Source of the DNA: Marinobacter piscis | GTDB lineage: Bacteria > Pseudomonadota > Gammaproteobacteria > Pseudomonadales > Oleiphilaceae | Assembly (NCBI RefSeq): GCF_007671655.1 | Contig: NZ_VCGX01000004.1 | Location: 1-64,000, forward strand | Direction: 5' to 3' | Length of the DNA stretch: 64,000 nucleotides | Part shown: in pieces, positions 7,486-16,592 of the stretch | Layout of the letters: each line of letters begins with the position of its first letter | Numbering within the stretch: position 1 is the first letter of the stretch | The notes under the pieces: model-generated | Told to the model about the DNA's origin: nothing | The model's input: the letters and a program-made list of their open reading frames with translations, nothing else | Database searches by the model: none | Translations under genes and position numbers: made by a program

Positions 7486-8592
7486 GTGCGTAAGCGAACG
7501 GGTGCTTCCTCGGCAAGCCGCCTGGCACTGGCGGGCGTGTGCTCGCTGCCTGTCGCTTTTATATGCCCGCAGGCCTGGGCGCTGGAACCTGTGTTTGAGG
7601 TGATGGAGCCATCGGCGACCGGGAATCTGACACCGGAAAACCTGCCACCGTCGTTTTATGCGTTTGAGCCGGAGGAGTACTGGGCCGAGCCCGTGGATTC
7701 CTACTGGCTGGAGTTCTCGAATTTTGTGATGATCCAGGAGCGGATTCAGGGGCCGAAGGTGCAGGCGTTTGGCGAATGGGCCGACCGCACGCTGTCCGGT
7801 GAGCCCCATAATCTGCCGAATAATGGCAGCTATCTGCGTCTGGGCTTTGCCACCAAATCGGAATACGGTCATGTAGCCCAGTTTGAGCCGGAGGCGCGTT
7901 TTCGGATCGATATTCCCACCACCCGACGCAAGCTGCGACTGGTGATTGAAAGCGAGAGCGATGAACTGATTCCCCTGGAAGAGCGCCAGCGGGACCGGCA
8001 GTTAACGGAGCCGGACCGTACCTCGAGCCAGACCACGGGTGCCTTGCGTTTTCTGTCGCAGATCGGCGATGCAGTTAATCTGTCCAACGATTTTGGTGCC
8101 CGCCTGCACCTGCCGCCGGATGCGTTCTGGCGGGCGACGGCAGAAGGGCGCTGGCAGGCGGATGAAGACTGGTCGGTGCGTGCTCAGCAACGGTTTTATT
8201 ATTACCACAAGGATGGCTGGGGTGCCCGCGCCAGGCTCAGTGGCAGCCGGGATGTGGGTAAAGGCTGGCGTTTCTGGACCTCATCGGAGCTGGAGTGGGT
8301 GCACAGCGACAGCAAGTTTGAGGCGGCGCAGATTTTCAGTGTGGCCAAGCGGCTAAATAACCGCTCAACCCTCACGCCCCGGCTGGGGGTGTTGGGTGAG
8401 AGCAAGCCCAACTGGCAGACCACGTCGGCCTTTGCCGATCTTACCTGGCGTTACCGGTTGCACAGCAACTGGCTGTTTGCCGAGTTGATTCCGGCACTCA
8501 CCTTTCCGCGAGAAGACAGCTTCAAGGACCGGGCGTCGGCGGTGTTTCGTATTGAGATGTTTTTCTCAGGCAGGATTAATCGGGATTTCTGA
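7486..8592 (+). CDS. exported protein of unknown function, probable outer-membrane barrel
   Basis: Not assigned to a named family. With a GTG start at 7486 the product of 368 residues has a plausible signal peptide: RKR, a hydrophobic stretch, and a probable cut after PQAWA. The mature part has alternating polar/aromatic strands such as WSVRAQQRFYYYHKDGWGARARL and ends in a strand followed by RINRDF, which resembles a small beta-barrel. An ATG at 7447 is in frame but would overlap coaE by 29 nt and give a long n-region. The stop overlaps the trmO start (TGATG), so the two genes are coupled. No catalytic motif was seen. Confidence 0.7.
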   Translation: MRKRTGASSASRLALAGVCSLPVAFICPQAWALEPVFEVMEPSATGNLTPENLPPSFYAFEPEEYWAEPVDSYWLEFSNFVMIQERIQGPKVQAFGEWADRTLSGEPHNLPNNGSYLRLGFATKSEYGHVAQFEPEARFRIDIPTTRRKLRLVIESESDELIPLEERQRDRQLTEPDRTSSQTTGALRFLSQIGDAVNLSNDFGARLHLPPDAFWRATAEGRWQADEDWSVRAQQRFYYYHKDGWGARARLSGSRDVGKGWRFWTSSELEWVHSDSKFEAAQIFSVAKRLNNRSTLTPRLGVLGESKPNWQTTSAFADLTWRYRLHSNWLFAELIPALTFPREDSFKDRASAVFRIEMFFSGRINRDF

Positions 8593-9332
8593 TGCGACAT
8601 TCTTCCATTCCCGCCGCCGAGGCGCTCACCCTTACCCCTGTTGCCATCACCCGTTCCTGTTTTGCGGATAAATTCGGGGTGCCGCGCCAGCCCGGGCTGA
8701 CCCGTTATGCCCGGGCTGATCTGGTGATTCAACCGCCCTACGACCGGGAGGATGCCTTCCGGGGGCTGGAAACTGCGAGTCATCTCTGGCTGGTGTTTCA
8801 GTTTCATGAGGCGGTGCGGGCCGAGTGGCGGCCCGTGGTGCGGCCTCCGCGACTGGGTGGTAACCAGAAAATGGGGGTGTTTGCCAGCCGGTCGCCGTTT
8901 CGCCCCAACAGTCTGGGGCTGTCGGTGGTGCGCAATGAGGGCCTGATGCGGGAGAAGGGCCGGTTGATTCTGCGGATCAGCGATCACGATCTGATTGACG
9001 GCACGCCCATTCTCGACATCAAACCCTATCTGCCATTTGCGGATTCCGTGCCGGAGGCTTCCCTTGGCTGGGCGGGCGCGGCGCCGGTGGAAAAGCTGGA
9101 GGTGGTGTTTCTGCCGGAGGCTGAGGCGCAGCTTGGGGATTTATCGCCCGAGACCTATCCGGATCTGAAACTGCTGATCGAGGATGTGGTGAGTTACGAC
9201 CCCCGGCCGTCGTTTCGCCGGGGGCGCGATGAGGCGCGGATTTACGGGGCACACCTTTACGATCTGAATGTGCGCTTCCGGTTTGTGAACTCGGATTCAC
9301 AAACACGTGTCGAAGTGTTAACGGTCTGCTAG
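8592..9332 (+). CDS. trmO: tRNA N6-methyltransferase TrmO (TsaA/YaeB family)
   Basis: Methylates N6 of threonylcarbamoyl-adenosine at position 37 of threonine tRNA using SAM. The 246 residues carry family signatures SRSPFRPNSLGLSVV (about 98-112) and DGTPILDIKPYLPFAD (about 137-152), and the N-terminal segment RSCFADKFGVPRQPG. The start overlaps the previous stop by one base. Length is typical of the gammaproteobacterial form with its C-terminal extension. Confidence 0.92.
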   Translation: MRHSSIPAAEALTLTPVAITRSCFADKFGVPRQPGLTRYARADLVIQPPYDREDAFRGLETASHLWLVFQFHEAVRAEWRPVVRPPRLGGNQKMGVFASRSPFRPNSLGLSVVRNEGLMREKGRLILRISDHDLIDGTPILDIKPYLPFADSVPEASLGWAGAAPVEKLEVVFLPEAEAQLGDLSPETYPDLKLLIEDVVSYDPRPSFRRGRDEARIYGAHLYDLNVRFRFVNSDSQTRVEVLTVC

Positions 9333-9374
9333 ACTCCCGCAGACGGTTTTTATCTGACACAGGGAACTTGTGCT

Positions 9375-11339
9375 TTGTTTTTCTTTTTACTGCTGTTCAG
9401 TCTGGCTCTTTCGCTGATTGCCACAGGTGTGCAGGTGTACACCGGGCTTGCGGGCGGTACTCTCTCTTTTTTCCTGTTTCTGTTTGTGGTGATTTTGCTG
9501 ACGTCTGTGGGGCTGGTCGCGCTGTTCCGTTTTCTGCTCTCCCGGCGTTTGTCTGCCATGGCCAGCTATGTGGCCCAGCTGAACCTGGACACCCTGGAAA
9601 ACCCGCCGGAACAGGGCTCGAACGTACTGATTCCCCTGAATGGCCTGTATGAGCTTGAGCAGGCTCTGAACGGTATGCGCCGGCAGGCGCTGGAAGATGC
9701 CGGTTTGCTCCAGGAAACGGCGAGCCTGGCCCGGGCAGAACGTGATGAAGCCATTGCGGCCAACCTTGCGAAAAACCACTTCCTGGCCGGTGTCAGCCAT
9801 GAGTTGCGTACGCCTCTGCAGTCGGTGCTGGGTTACGCCAGTCTGCTTGCGGATACGCCTCTGGATCATGAGCAGCGGGAGTATGTGCATACGCTGATCA
9901 GCTCATCCGAGGGTTTGTCTGCCATTCTTAATGATCTGCTGGATATTTCCAGCATGGAAGCCCACCGGCTGGAACTTGAGCACCGGGGCTTTGATCTGCG
10001 GGATACGCTCAACGATCTGGTGCATATGCTGGGCGGGCGCGCCCGGGAGAAGCATCTGGCACTGGAACTGCGTATTGACGAACACCTGCCCCAGGAGTTG
10101 CTGGGCGATCCGGCCCGGATTCGTCAGATATTGCTGAACCTGGTGTCCAACGCCATCCGTTTTACCGATTCCGGGCATGTGCTGATCAGTGTGGAGGTGC
10201 TCGGCCGCAAAGATAGCATGGCCCGTTTGCGCCTCGCGGTAGAGGATACCGGGGTTGGTATTCAGCCAAAGGATATTCCCCGGGTGTATGAGCCTTATGT
10301 GCAGCTGGGCGAGCGCTCCGAACGCCACCTGCCCGGCGCCGGGCTGGGTCTTACGGTGTGCCACCAGCTGGTGTCGCTGATGGATGGCAATCTGCAGGTA
10401 GACAGTCACCCGGGTGAAGGTTCCACCTTCTGGTTTGAGGTGTCCCTGAACACACCCCCGGGGAGTTTTTCCCGGGTGCAGCCGGATTCCCGGATGATTC
10501 AGGGCAAGCGGATTCTGGTCGCCGACTCCTACGCCCTCTCCCGCAAGATTACCCTGGAGATGCTGTCCCGCCATGAGGTGCATATAGAAGCGGTCACTTC
10601 CGCGGAGGAGACCCTGGCACTTCTGCGGCAGTCTTTTGAGAACCGGCAACCGTTTGATCTGCTGATTCTGGACGGCTTTTTGCCGGATATGGACAGTGAT
10701 GTGCTCTGCGCTCAGGTGCGCGGCAACCCGATGTGGGACCATCTGCGCCTACTGGTTTTGTCCTCCAACCCCCAGCGGGGCGATGCCGAGCATTTCCGCC
10801 GGGCCGGGGCGGACGGTTTTCTCAGCAAATCGCTGCGGGAATCCTGCCTGACGCCGATTCTGAACACGCTTTTTGTAGATGCAGAACGGGATGAGCGGCA
10901 GTTTCTTACCCGGTTTTCTCTGCAGGCGGACTCAAAGGCCGACCAGCGCCGGCAAAAGCTGTCCCGCGCCATGAAGGTGTTGCTGGTGGAGGATAATCCG
11001 GTCAACCGCACCCTCACCCGCCGGATACTGGAGAAACTGGGGTGTGATGTGACCACCGCCGCCGATGGCGAGGCGGCCTCGGGCCTGTGGCAGTGGCACA
11101 GATTTGATCTGGTGTTGATGGACTGCATTATGCCCAACATGGACGGATTTGAGGCCACTCGCCGTCTGCGGGCATGGGAAGAGGCCCACCAGCGCCCCCG
11201 GGTTCCGGTGGTGGCGCTTACGGCCAGTGCCCGGGAAGAAGATGAGGAACACTGTCGGCTCGCGGGGATGGATTCATTTGTGGCCAAGCCTGTCAATATT
11301 GAAATGTTAGGGGCAGTACTGGAACAATATGCCCATTAA
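9375..11339 (+). CDS. hybrid sensor histidine kinase with two receiver domains
   Basis: Inner-membrane signalling protein of unknown signal. The 654 residues begin with two transmembrane helices separated by only a few residues, so there is almost no periplasmic sensor. A coiled linker follows, then HisKA with SHELRTPLQ (His near 142), HATPase_c with [12 protein letters not shown] and [10 protein letters not shown], and receiver 1 (Asp near 432 in LLILDGFLP, Lys in FLSKS). Receiver 2 carries VEDNPVN, Asp near 582 in [13 protein letters not shown], and VALTAS. No Hpt domain is present, so phosphotransfer must use a protein elsewhere. The start is TTG at 9375 with AGGGA 9 nt upstream. BarA-like kinases are the nearest architecture, but the output is unknown. 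Confidence 0.9.
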   Translation: MFFFLLLFSLALSLIATGVQVYTGLAGGTLSFFLFLFVVILLTSVGLVALFRFLLSRRLSAMASYVAQLNLDTLENPPEQGSNVLIPLNGLYELEQALNGMRRQALEDAGLLQETASLARAERDEAIAANLAKNHFLAGVSHELRTPLQSVLGYASLLADTPLDHEQREYVHTLISSSEGLSAILNDLLDISSMEAHRLELEHRGFDLRDTLNDLVHMLGGRAREKHLALELRIDEHLPQELLGDPARIRQILLNLVSNAIRFTDSGHVLISVEVLGRKDSMARLRLAVEDTGVGIQPKDIPRVYEPYVQLGERSERHLPGAGLGLTVCHQLVSLMDGNLQVDSHPGEGSTFWFEVSLNTPPGSFSRVQPDSRMIQGKRILVADSYALSRKITLEMLSRHEVHIEAVTSAEETLALLRQSFENRQPFDLLILDGFLPDMDSDVLCAQVRGNPMWDHLRLLVLSSNPQRGDAEHFRRAGADGFLSKSLRESCLTPILNTLFVDAERDERQFLTRFSLQADSKADQRRQKLSRAMKVLLVEDNPVNRTLTRRILEKLGCDVTTAADGEAASGLWQWHRFDLVLMDCIMPNMDGFEATRRLRAWEEAHQRPRVPVVALTASAREEDEEHCRLAGMDSFVAKPVNIEMLGAVLEQYAH

Positions 11340-11359
11340 CTCCGGATCAGGACGCTGAC

Positions 11360-11548
11360 ATGAATGTAGATTGCCCCACTTGCAGGAAATCCGTGGAATG
11401 GACAGAAGCCAATCCCTGGCGCCCTTTTTGTTCGGAACGCTGCAAGCTGATTGATTTTGGTGCCTGGGCCAATGAAGAGTACCGGGTTCCGGCGGAAGAC
11501 GTCTCCCCGGACGATCTGGACCAGGGTGGCGAAACCACACAGCACTGA
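11360..11548 (+). CDS. yacG: DNA gyrase inhibitor YacG
   Basis: Small zinc protein that binds GyrB and inhibits gyrase (established for E. coli YacG). The 62 residues show the Cys4 zinc site CPTC (5-8) and CSERC (24-28) followed by [15 protein letters not shown], the family signature. yacG commonly lies near pilD and coaE. Here four other genes separate them, including the sensor kinase whose stop is 20 nt upstream. Confidence 0.95.
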   Translation: MNVDCPTCRKSVEWTEANPWRPFCSERCKLIDFGAWANEEYRVPAEDVSPDDLDQGGETTQH

Positions 11549-11672
11549 CTTTCCCGCCCCGATAGCCGTATCGGTAGTTACCGAGGCGTTACAGGCTTGT
11601 AAGTTGTGGTCTCAGGAACGGCTCGTTACCATTCATTCCATTATTCGCACCTCAACCAAAGAAGGTAAAAGA

Positions 11673-12245
11673 ATGAACGTATTACGTATGTCTGTACTGG
11701 CTCTCTCGGTCGCTGCTGCGCCGGTAATGGCCAGTGACCTCGACCTGAGCCTGACCAACGATTCCGTTAAAGGCCAGGTAAACTTTTTTGGTACCAACAA
11801 CGATCTACAGCTGGGTGCCGGTTATACCTACCATGAAGGCAGCCGCCATATTGGTAACGTAGACTTTCACGCTCAGGGCCGTACCGCTCTGGGTAACCTG
11901 CCGACCACTGCAGGTATTGGCCTGCGTGCCATTGGCTGGGATGACGACAACGACTATGACGGCGGCGCTGTCGGCCTGGGTGGCTTTGCCACGATCAATA
12001 TTCCGGATGTTCCCGGGCTGTCGTTCACGGGTGGTCTGCACTATGCCCCGACCATTCTTTCATTCGGCGACTCCGATGATATGACCAGTGTCGAGCTGCG
12101 TGGCAACTACCGTGTGATCCGCAACGCCGAGCTGTTTGCCGGTTACCGCTACCTGAATACCGACCTGGATGTCAGTGGCTATGGCCATAAGGACGACATC
12201 AACCTGGATGAGGGTGTTATGGTGGGTATGAAGATTTTCTTCTGA
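11673..12245 (+). CDS. YfaZ-like outer-membrane protein
   Basis: Predicted small outer-membrane barrel of 190 residues. A signal peptide with probable cleavage after VMA is followed by alternating beta-strand sequence and a terminal Phe (VGMKIFF), the usual signal for BAM insertion. The arrangement of a short barrel with GAGYTY and GYRYLNTD resembles the YfaZ family, whose function is unknown. The start is ATG at 11673 with GAAGG 7 nt upstream; the longer frame starting near 11451 overlaps yacG and lacks this. A hairpin terminator follows. Confidence 0.75.
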   Translation: MNVLRMSVLALSVAAAPVMASDLDLSLTNDSVKGQVNFFGTNNDLQLGAGYTYHEGSRHIGNVDFHAQGRTALGNLPTTAGIGLRAIGWDDDNDYDGGAVGLGGFATINIPDVPGLSFTGGLHYAPTILSFGDSDDMTSVELRGNYRVIRNAELFAGYRYLNTDLDVSGYGHKDDINLDEGVMVGMKIFF

Positions 12246-12270
12246 TCCCACTCCTCTCCTGTCAGCGATA

Positions 12271-12294
12271 ACAGGTGCCCCGTCGGGCGCCTGT
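12271..12294 (+). terminator. hairpin terminator after the YfaZ-like gene
   Basis: ACAGGTGCCC (12271-12280) pairs with GGGCGCCTGT (12285-12294) through ten base pairs including one G-T, with a CGTC loop. TTTCG follows. It lies 26 bp past the stop. The T-run is short. Confidence 0.6.
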
Positions 12295-12395
12295 TTCGTG
12301 GCCTTCCTCACACTTCCCCCTTATCTGCACTGCTAGACTGCCTTTATTGAACCGGGTTATTCCCTTCTGAACCGCGTCCACACGGGCTGGCAGCT

Positions 12396-14621
12396 ATGCA
12401 ATTCAAGTCCTCGCTTTTGTTGTTTCTTGTGCTTTCTCTCATGACCGCCTGCGGCGGCGGGGACGATGCCATTGATGAAGTGCGCAAACGTCCCAATGCC
12501 TTCGCTGGCAACAACCCGTCAGAAAACGGGTTCAGCTCTGGCAGCACCGGCGATTCCGGCAATACCAGTGGCCTGGAAGACAATGAAGTACGGGTGACTC
12601 TGGAAGTGCCTGCCGGCCTGGTGCGTGAGAGCGAAGGAGAGCCCACGCGACGCAATCTGCACATTGTCCAGGCAGACAGGGTACGCGCGTTTCACAGCAA
12701 CAGAAGCCTGCAGGACCTGGGCAAGGCCAGCGCCAGTATACGCACGGACGACAACGGCTCCACGATTATCCGCTTCCCCGGCGGCCAGCCCCTGGCTCCG
12801 GATGTGATCATTGAGGCGCAATACGGCAATGCGACACTGCAGGCCCCGGCCGCGGATGCGGATCGTCATATCCGGGTAAACCCGTTTTCTGAATACCTGG
12901 TGCGCCAGCTTCAGAACTACTCCCCCACAGAATTTCAGAGCCTTCTGAATTGCGTGAATGAGGTCGATCAGTCCCTGTGCCTGAATAAATACGTGTGGTC
13001 CACCCTGGCTGATCAGGTCCACGACTTCGAGATTGATATCCCCGGCGGTGCCAGTGTGGATGCTGCGGTGAGTTATCTCGGCGAGCGGGGTGACTTTGCA
13101 AGCTATGTGGCCGCCATGGCGGACTATGCATTGCTGCAGGAGAAAGCATCAGGCGAGATTTCCGCCAGCTCCGCCGATTACAATTCGGTGTTTATGGGCC
13201 TGGAGCTGGGGCACACGTTTGCGGAATCACCCTATTCCGGCGCCGGTCAGTGGGGTGTTCGTCTGGGCCGGGAACAGGCAACCGGCACGGAAGACGCCCC
13301 GGCTTACCTGTACCCGGGGCTGACCCTGGCCAGCTTTGATATTTTCAACATTCAGGTGGCGTCTCTGGGTACACAGATTCCCTACAGCCGTACAACCCTG
13401 GCCCAGACAGACAGCAATGATTTTTTCAGCCGGGATTCGGACGACTGGCTTTTGAACACCCATTCTTCAGCGCCAGGCCCGGCTACCCGCAGTGCTTTGA
13501 CTGAGGACGCTGTGACCGTGGACAGGCACACCCGTCTGTTGGCTGGCCGCGCCCTGTACCAGACCATTACCGGCCGCAACACCGACACCCCCATCGGCTG
13601 GACCCGCAATCCTTATTTTATGGACGCCTACACAGGCGCGGCGGAGAGTGCCAGTTCGGCACCCGACCGTGCGTTAACCGGATACTTCAGTGCCGGCAAG
13701 GCCATAGCTCTTGAGCCGAACGGCGACGACTTGCGCCGCCGGGACGATCTGGAAGCCCATTACCTGTCGGTTATGGAGCTTAACCTGTTGCGTCAGAAAG
13801 GCTTTGATGCAGAGGTTCTGAATGGCCACACCTACAACACGGTGTTCTTCAGCACCCGCTTTTCCGATTCCTCTACACCGGTTCAGGCTGAAGCCGGGAC
13901 AGGCACATGGCAGATCAGTGCCGGCTCTGAAGGCAGTTCCGTTGCCGTAGATGAAACCTTCACCACCCTGAGCCGTGACAGCTCCGGTGCCGTGGGCGGC
14001 CTGAGCACAGGGACAGGCACAGCCCCCCGGGTACTCACTCCCAGGATGTCCCTGCTCAGCTCCGGTGAGGAAAGTAACGGCTGGCTCAATCTGGATAAGA
14101 ATACCCCGGCGGAGCCGTTCAACAGGCCAGATCTGGGCGTGGGCGCCAGTACCCCCGATGGTTCGTTGCTGGCGTTTAACCTGGCCAATCAGATCAACGG
14201 CAACGGATTACTGATTGCCGGCAAGGCAGCTGTCTCAGCGAAGGCGCCCACCTCGGGGCGTTATCGGGTTCAGGGCTTTATTATGGGGATGGAACTGGGA
14301 GCGAACCGGCTGATGCACCTGGATAACGGGGTTCTGGAATTCTCTGAAACCGGGGTCGATCTCGACACCAAGGTGCTGACCGTGGCCCACGATGTGGCCA
14401 GCAGCCGGGTTTCCACCCCGGTCAGCGAGCCGTTTAGTTATGATTTTCACAACACGGATAGCGGTACTGTGTCCGATGGCCAGGTGAGCTTCAGCAGCGG
14501 CAGCGCCTCCCTGAAGGGCTTTGTAACAGAAGACCGGAAGCAGCTGTTTCTGGTGTATGAAGACAATCCAGGTACTGGTGAGAAACGCCTGGGGTTGCTG
14601 ATGGCCACATTATTGCACTGA
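12396..14621 (+). CDS. large predicted lipoprotein of unknown function
   Basis: No family was recognised. The 741 residues start with a lipoprotein signal ending in the lipobox LMTAC, followed by GGGDD. Asp at position +2 or nearby could favour inner-membrane retention, but here Gly follows Cys, so outer-membrane sorting is likely. A low-complexity linker rich in Gly/Ser/Asn spans about 35-65. The rest is acidic and Ser/Thr/Gly-rich. The C-terminal third (RVQGFIMGMELG to [23 protein letters not shown]) looks like beta-sandwich or barrel sequence. It stands alone between a terminator and a gene with its own promoter, so it is probably monocistronic. Confidence 0.75.
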   Translation: MQFKSSLLLFLVLSLMTACGGGDDAIDEVRKRPNAFAGNNPSENGFSSGSTGDSGNTSGLEDNEVRVTLEVPAGLVRESEGEPTRRNLHIVQADRVRAFHSNRSLQDLGKASASIRTDDNGSTIIRFPGGQPLAPDVIIEAQYGNATLQAPAADADRHIRVNPFSEYLVRQLQNYSPTEFQSLLNCVNEVDQSLCLNKYVWSTLADQVHDFEIDIPGGASVDAAVSYLGERGDFASYVAAMADYALLQEKASGEISASSADYNSVFMGLELGHTFAESPYSGAGQWGVRLGREQATGTEDAPAYLYPGLTLASFDIFNIQVASLGTQIPYSRTTLAQTDSNDFFSRDSDDWLLNTHSSAPGPATRSALTEDAVTVDRHTRLLAGRALYQTITGRNTDTPIGWTRNPYFMDAYTGAAESASSAPDRALTGYFSAGKAIALEPNGDDLRRRDDLEAHYLSVMELNLLRQKGFDAEVLNGHTYNTVFFSTRFSDSSTPVQAEAGTGTWQISAGSEGSSVAVDETFTTLSRDSSGAVGGLSTGTGTAPRVLTPRMSLLSSGEESNGWLNLDKNTPAEPFNRPDLGVGASTPDGSLLAFNLANQINGNGLLIAGKAAVSAKAPTSGRYRVQGFIMGMELGANRLMHLDNGVLEFSETGVDLDTKVLTVAHDVASSRVSTPVSEPFSYDFHNTDSGTVSDGQVSFSSGSASLKGFVTEDRKQLFLVYEDNPGTGEKRLGLLMATLLH

Positions 14622-14637
14622 GCCTGTACGCACAACC

Positions 14638-14646
14638 TGTTATAAT
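14638..14646 (+). promoter_or_regulatory. extended -10 promoter of the Bax-like gene
   Basis: TGTTATAAT is a perfect -10 hexamer with the TGn extension, 66 nt before the ATG at 14712. No good -35 is seen at 17 bp, as is usual for extended -10 promoters. Confidence 0.55.
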
Positions 14647-14711
14647 CCTGAACACATCGCCCGTTTCTATACACCGACCGGGCGCCTGATCCGATTATAA
14701 CGAGAGGTTTT

Positions 14712-15611
14712 ATGTTTGCTGCAACACGCGCGCTGATGCTGGCTGTTCCTATGGTGGCGTTCGCCATCGGGGGTGGTGTTTACTCTCCGTCCAAGCCAGG
14801 GACAGGCACAGCGGATGTGGCACTCAGCTCTCTGCCTTCACTGCCCGCCTGGGCGGATAATGACCTGCCGGAGTTTTCCGGCTACAGCGACACCACGGAA
14901 AAGAAGGCCGCCTTTTTCTCCTTCCTGTACCCGCGCATTGTGCTCGCCAACTCCCGTATTCTGCTGCAGCGGGATTATCTTGCCAGTCTGGCCACAAAAG
15001 ACACTCTCTCGGACAGTGAACTTGCCTGGCTGAATAAGCAATCACAGCGGCTGCGGATAAAGTCAGAGCCGGGCAGCCAGGCGCAGCTGGCCGCTCTGAA
15101 CAAACAACTGGATGTGATTCCGCCCTCGCTGATTCTGGCCCAGGCAGCCAATGAGTCGGCCTGGGGCACGTCGCGGTTTGCCCGTGCCGGGAATAACCTG
15201 TTTGGCCAGTGGTGTTTTACCCCAGGCTGCGGGCTGGTGCCACAGCACCGCCCGGATGGGGCGTCCCATGAGGTGCAAGCCTTTGCGTCACCCTACCATT
15301 CCATCCGTTCCTACATGGAGAACCTGAACCGGCACAACAGCTATCAGGCATTACGGGATATCCGCCTGGAAGCCAGAAACGCCGGCAATCCTCTGTCTGG
15401 CCTGGCACTGGCCGGAGGGCTGACGAGCTATTCTGAGCGGGGTGAAGCCTATGTGGGTGAAATCCGCTCGATGATCCGTTATAACAACCTCACGTATTAC
15501 GATAAGGAATTCCGTAACATTCTGAGCGACCGCAGTCCGTCGCAGCTGAAGAACCTGGCGTCGGCCGATGCGGAACAGGTTCTGCTTCCCGGCTACAGCG
15601 CCGAAGGCTGA
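14712..15611 (+). CDS. Bax-like glucosaminidase domain protein
   Basis: Predicted periplasmic peptidoglycan hydrolase of the Bax/FlgJ glucosaminidase group. The 299 residues have an N-terminal hydrophobic signal or anchor (about 1-20), a spacer, then the hydrolase domain (about 130-265). The motif AQAANESAWGTSRFARAGNN contains the catalytic Glu, and GEAYVGEIRSMIRYNNL closes the domain. GAGAGG lies 5 nt before the ATG. E. coli Bax is the closest named relative; the physiological substrate is not known from sequence. Confidence 0.87.
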   Translation: MFAATRALMLAVPMVAFAIGGGVYSPSKPGTGTADVALSSLPSLPAWADNDLPEFSGYSDTTEKKAAFFSFLYPRIVLANSRILLQRDYLASLATKDTLSDSELAWLNKQSQRLRIKSEPGSQAQLAALNKQLDVIPPSLILAQAANESAWGTSRFARAGNNLFGQWCFTPGCGLVPQHRPDGASHEVQAFASPYHSIRSYMENLNRHNSYQALRDIRLEARNAGNPLSGLALAGGLTSYSERGEAYVGEIRSMIRYNNLTYYDKEFRNILSDRSPSQLKNLASADAEQVLLPGYSAEG

Positions 15612-15653
15612 CTTTCAACCCACTGACTATGTGATAACCAGAGACGTTTCCGA

Positions 15654-16565
15654 ATGCTTCACTTCTTACCTGCGCCCCTGAAAGGAACCCTGGCGGTTCT
15701 GCTTATCCTGATAAGTACTCTGATTCTTTTCCCGTTTCTGATTGTGTTCGCCCTGCTCAAGCTGATACTGCCGGTCATCGCCATACGCAAGGGCTGCACG
15801 GTGGTGCTGAACACCATTGCCCGGGTCTGGATCGGCTTCAACAATCTGGTGATGAACCTTCTGCACAGGATTGAGTGGGACATTCGGGGCGCGCAGCACC
15901 TGAGCCGGGAGCACTGGTATTTTGTGACCTGCAATCACCAGAGCTGGGCTGATATCCCGGCCATTCAGTATGTGCTTAACAGCCGCATTCCGCTTCTTAA
16001 GTTTTTCCTGAAAAAGGAACTGATCTGGGTGCCGTTTCTGGGGGTGGCCTGGTGGGCTCTGGATTTTCCGTTTATGCACCGCCACACCAAGGAGCAGATC
16101 GCCAGAAACCCGGAACTCAAAGGCAAGGATATCGCCGCGACTGAGGCGGCCTGTGAAAAGTTCCGCTACACCCCGGTAACCATTTTCAACTTTATGGAAG
16201 GTACCCGGTTTACGCCGGCGAAGCACAAGCGCCAGAACTCACCCTATACTCATCTGCTCAAGCCCCGCGCCGGCGGCTCGGCGTTTGTTCTGGGTGCCAT
16301 GGGGGATATGCTGCATACCATGCTGGATGTCACCATTGTGTATCCGGGTATGCAACAGGTGGGCATCTGGGATTATCTGTGCGGTCGCATTAAGACCATT
16401 GTGATTGATATCCGCACGCGGGACATTCCGGAGCAGTTTCTGGGTCTGGATTACGAAAACGACCGCGCCACCCGGGTGGAATTTCAGCGCTGGGTGAGTG
16501 AGCTCTGGGCAGAAAAAGACGCCCTGATTGAATCCATCCGAAGCGACGACCGCCAGGGCGCCTGA
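15654..16565 (+). CDS. membrane acyltransferase of the PlsC/YihG group
   Basis: Lysophospholipid-type acyltransferase. The 303 residues have a long N-terminal hydrophobic segment (about 10-45), the catalytic motif NHQSWAD (HX4D type, near 99-105), and the acceptor-binding motif FMEGTRFTPAKH near 180. This length and N-terminal region fit the YihG branch rather than housekeeping PlsC. In E. coli YihG influences which acyl chain is used at the sn-2 position (established). The start is 42 bp after the Bax-like gene, possibly in the same transcript. It converges on the LuxR gene 27 bp away. Confidence 0.87.
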   Translation: MLHFLPAPLKGTLAVLLILISTLILFPFLIVFALLKLILPVIAIRKGCTVVLNTIARVWIGFNNLVMNLLHRIEWDIRGAQHLSREHWYFVTCNHQSWADIPAIQYVLNSRIPLLKFFLKKELIWVPFLGVAWWALDFPFMHRHTKEQIARNPELKGKDIAATEAACEKFRYTPVTIFNFMEGTRFTPAKHKRQNSPYTHLLKPRAGGSAFVLGAMGDMLHTMLDVTIVYPGMQQVGIWDYLCGRIKTIVIDIRTRDIPEQFLGLDYENDRATRVEFQRWVSELWAEKDALIESIRSDDRQGA

Positions 16566-16592
16566 CGCGCCCCGGTCCCTCAGAATAAACCC

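Noticed and set aside
13899..14815. Repeated GGGACAGGCACA strings in the lipoprotein and Bax-like genes
   Set aside because: Three short occurrences encode Gly-Thr-rich linkers and can arise by codon preference; no regular spacing.
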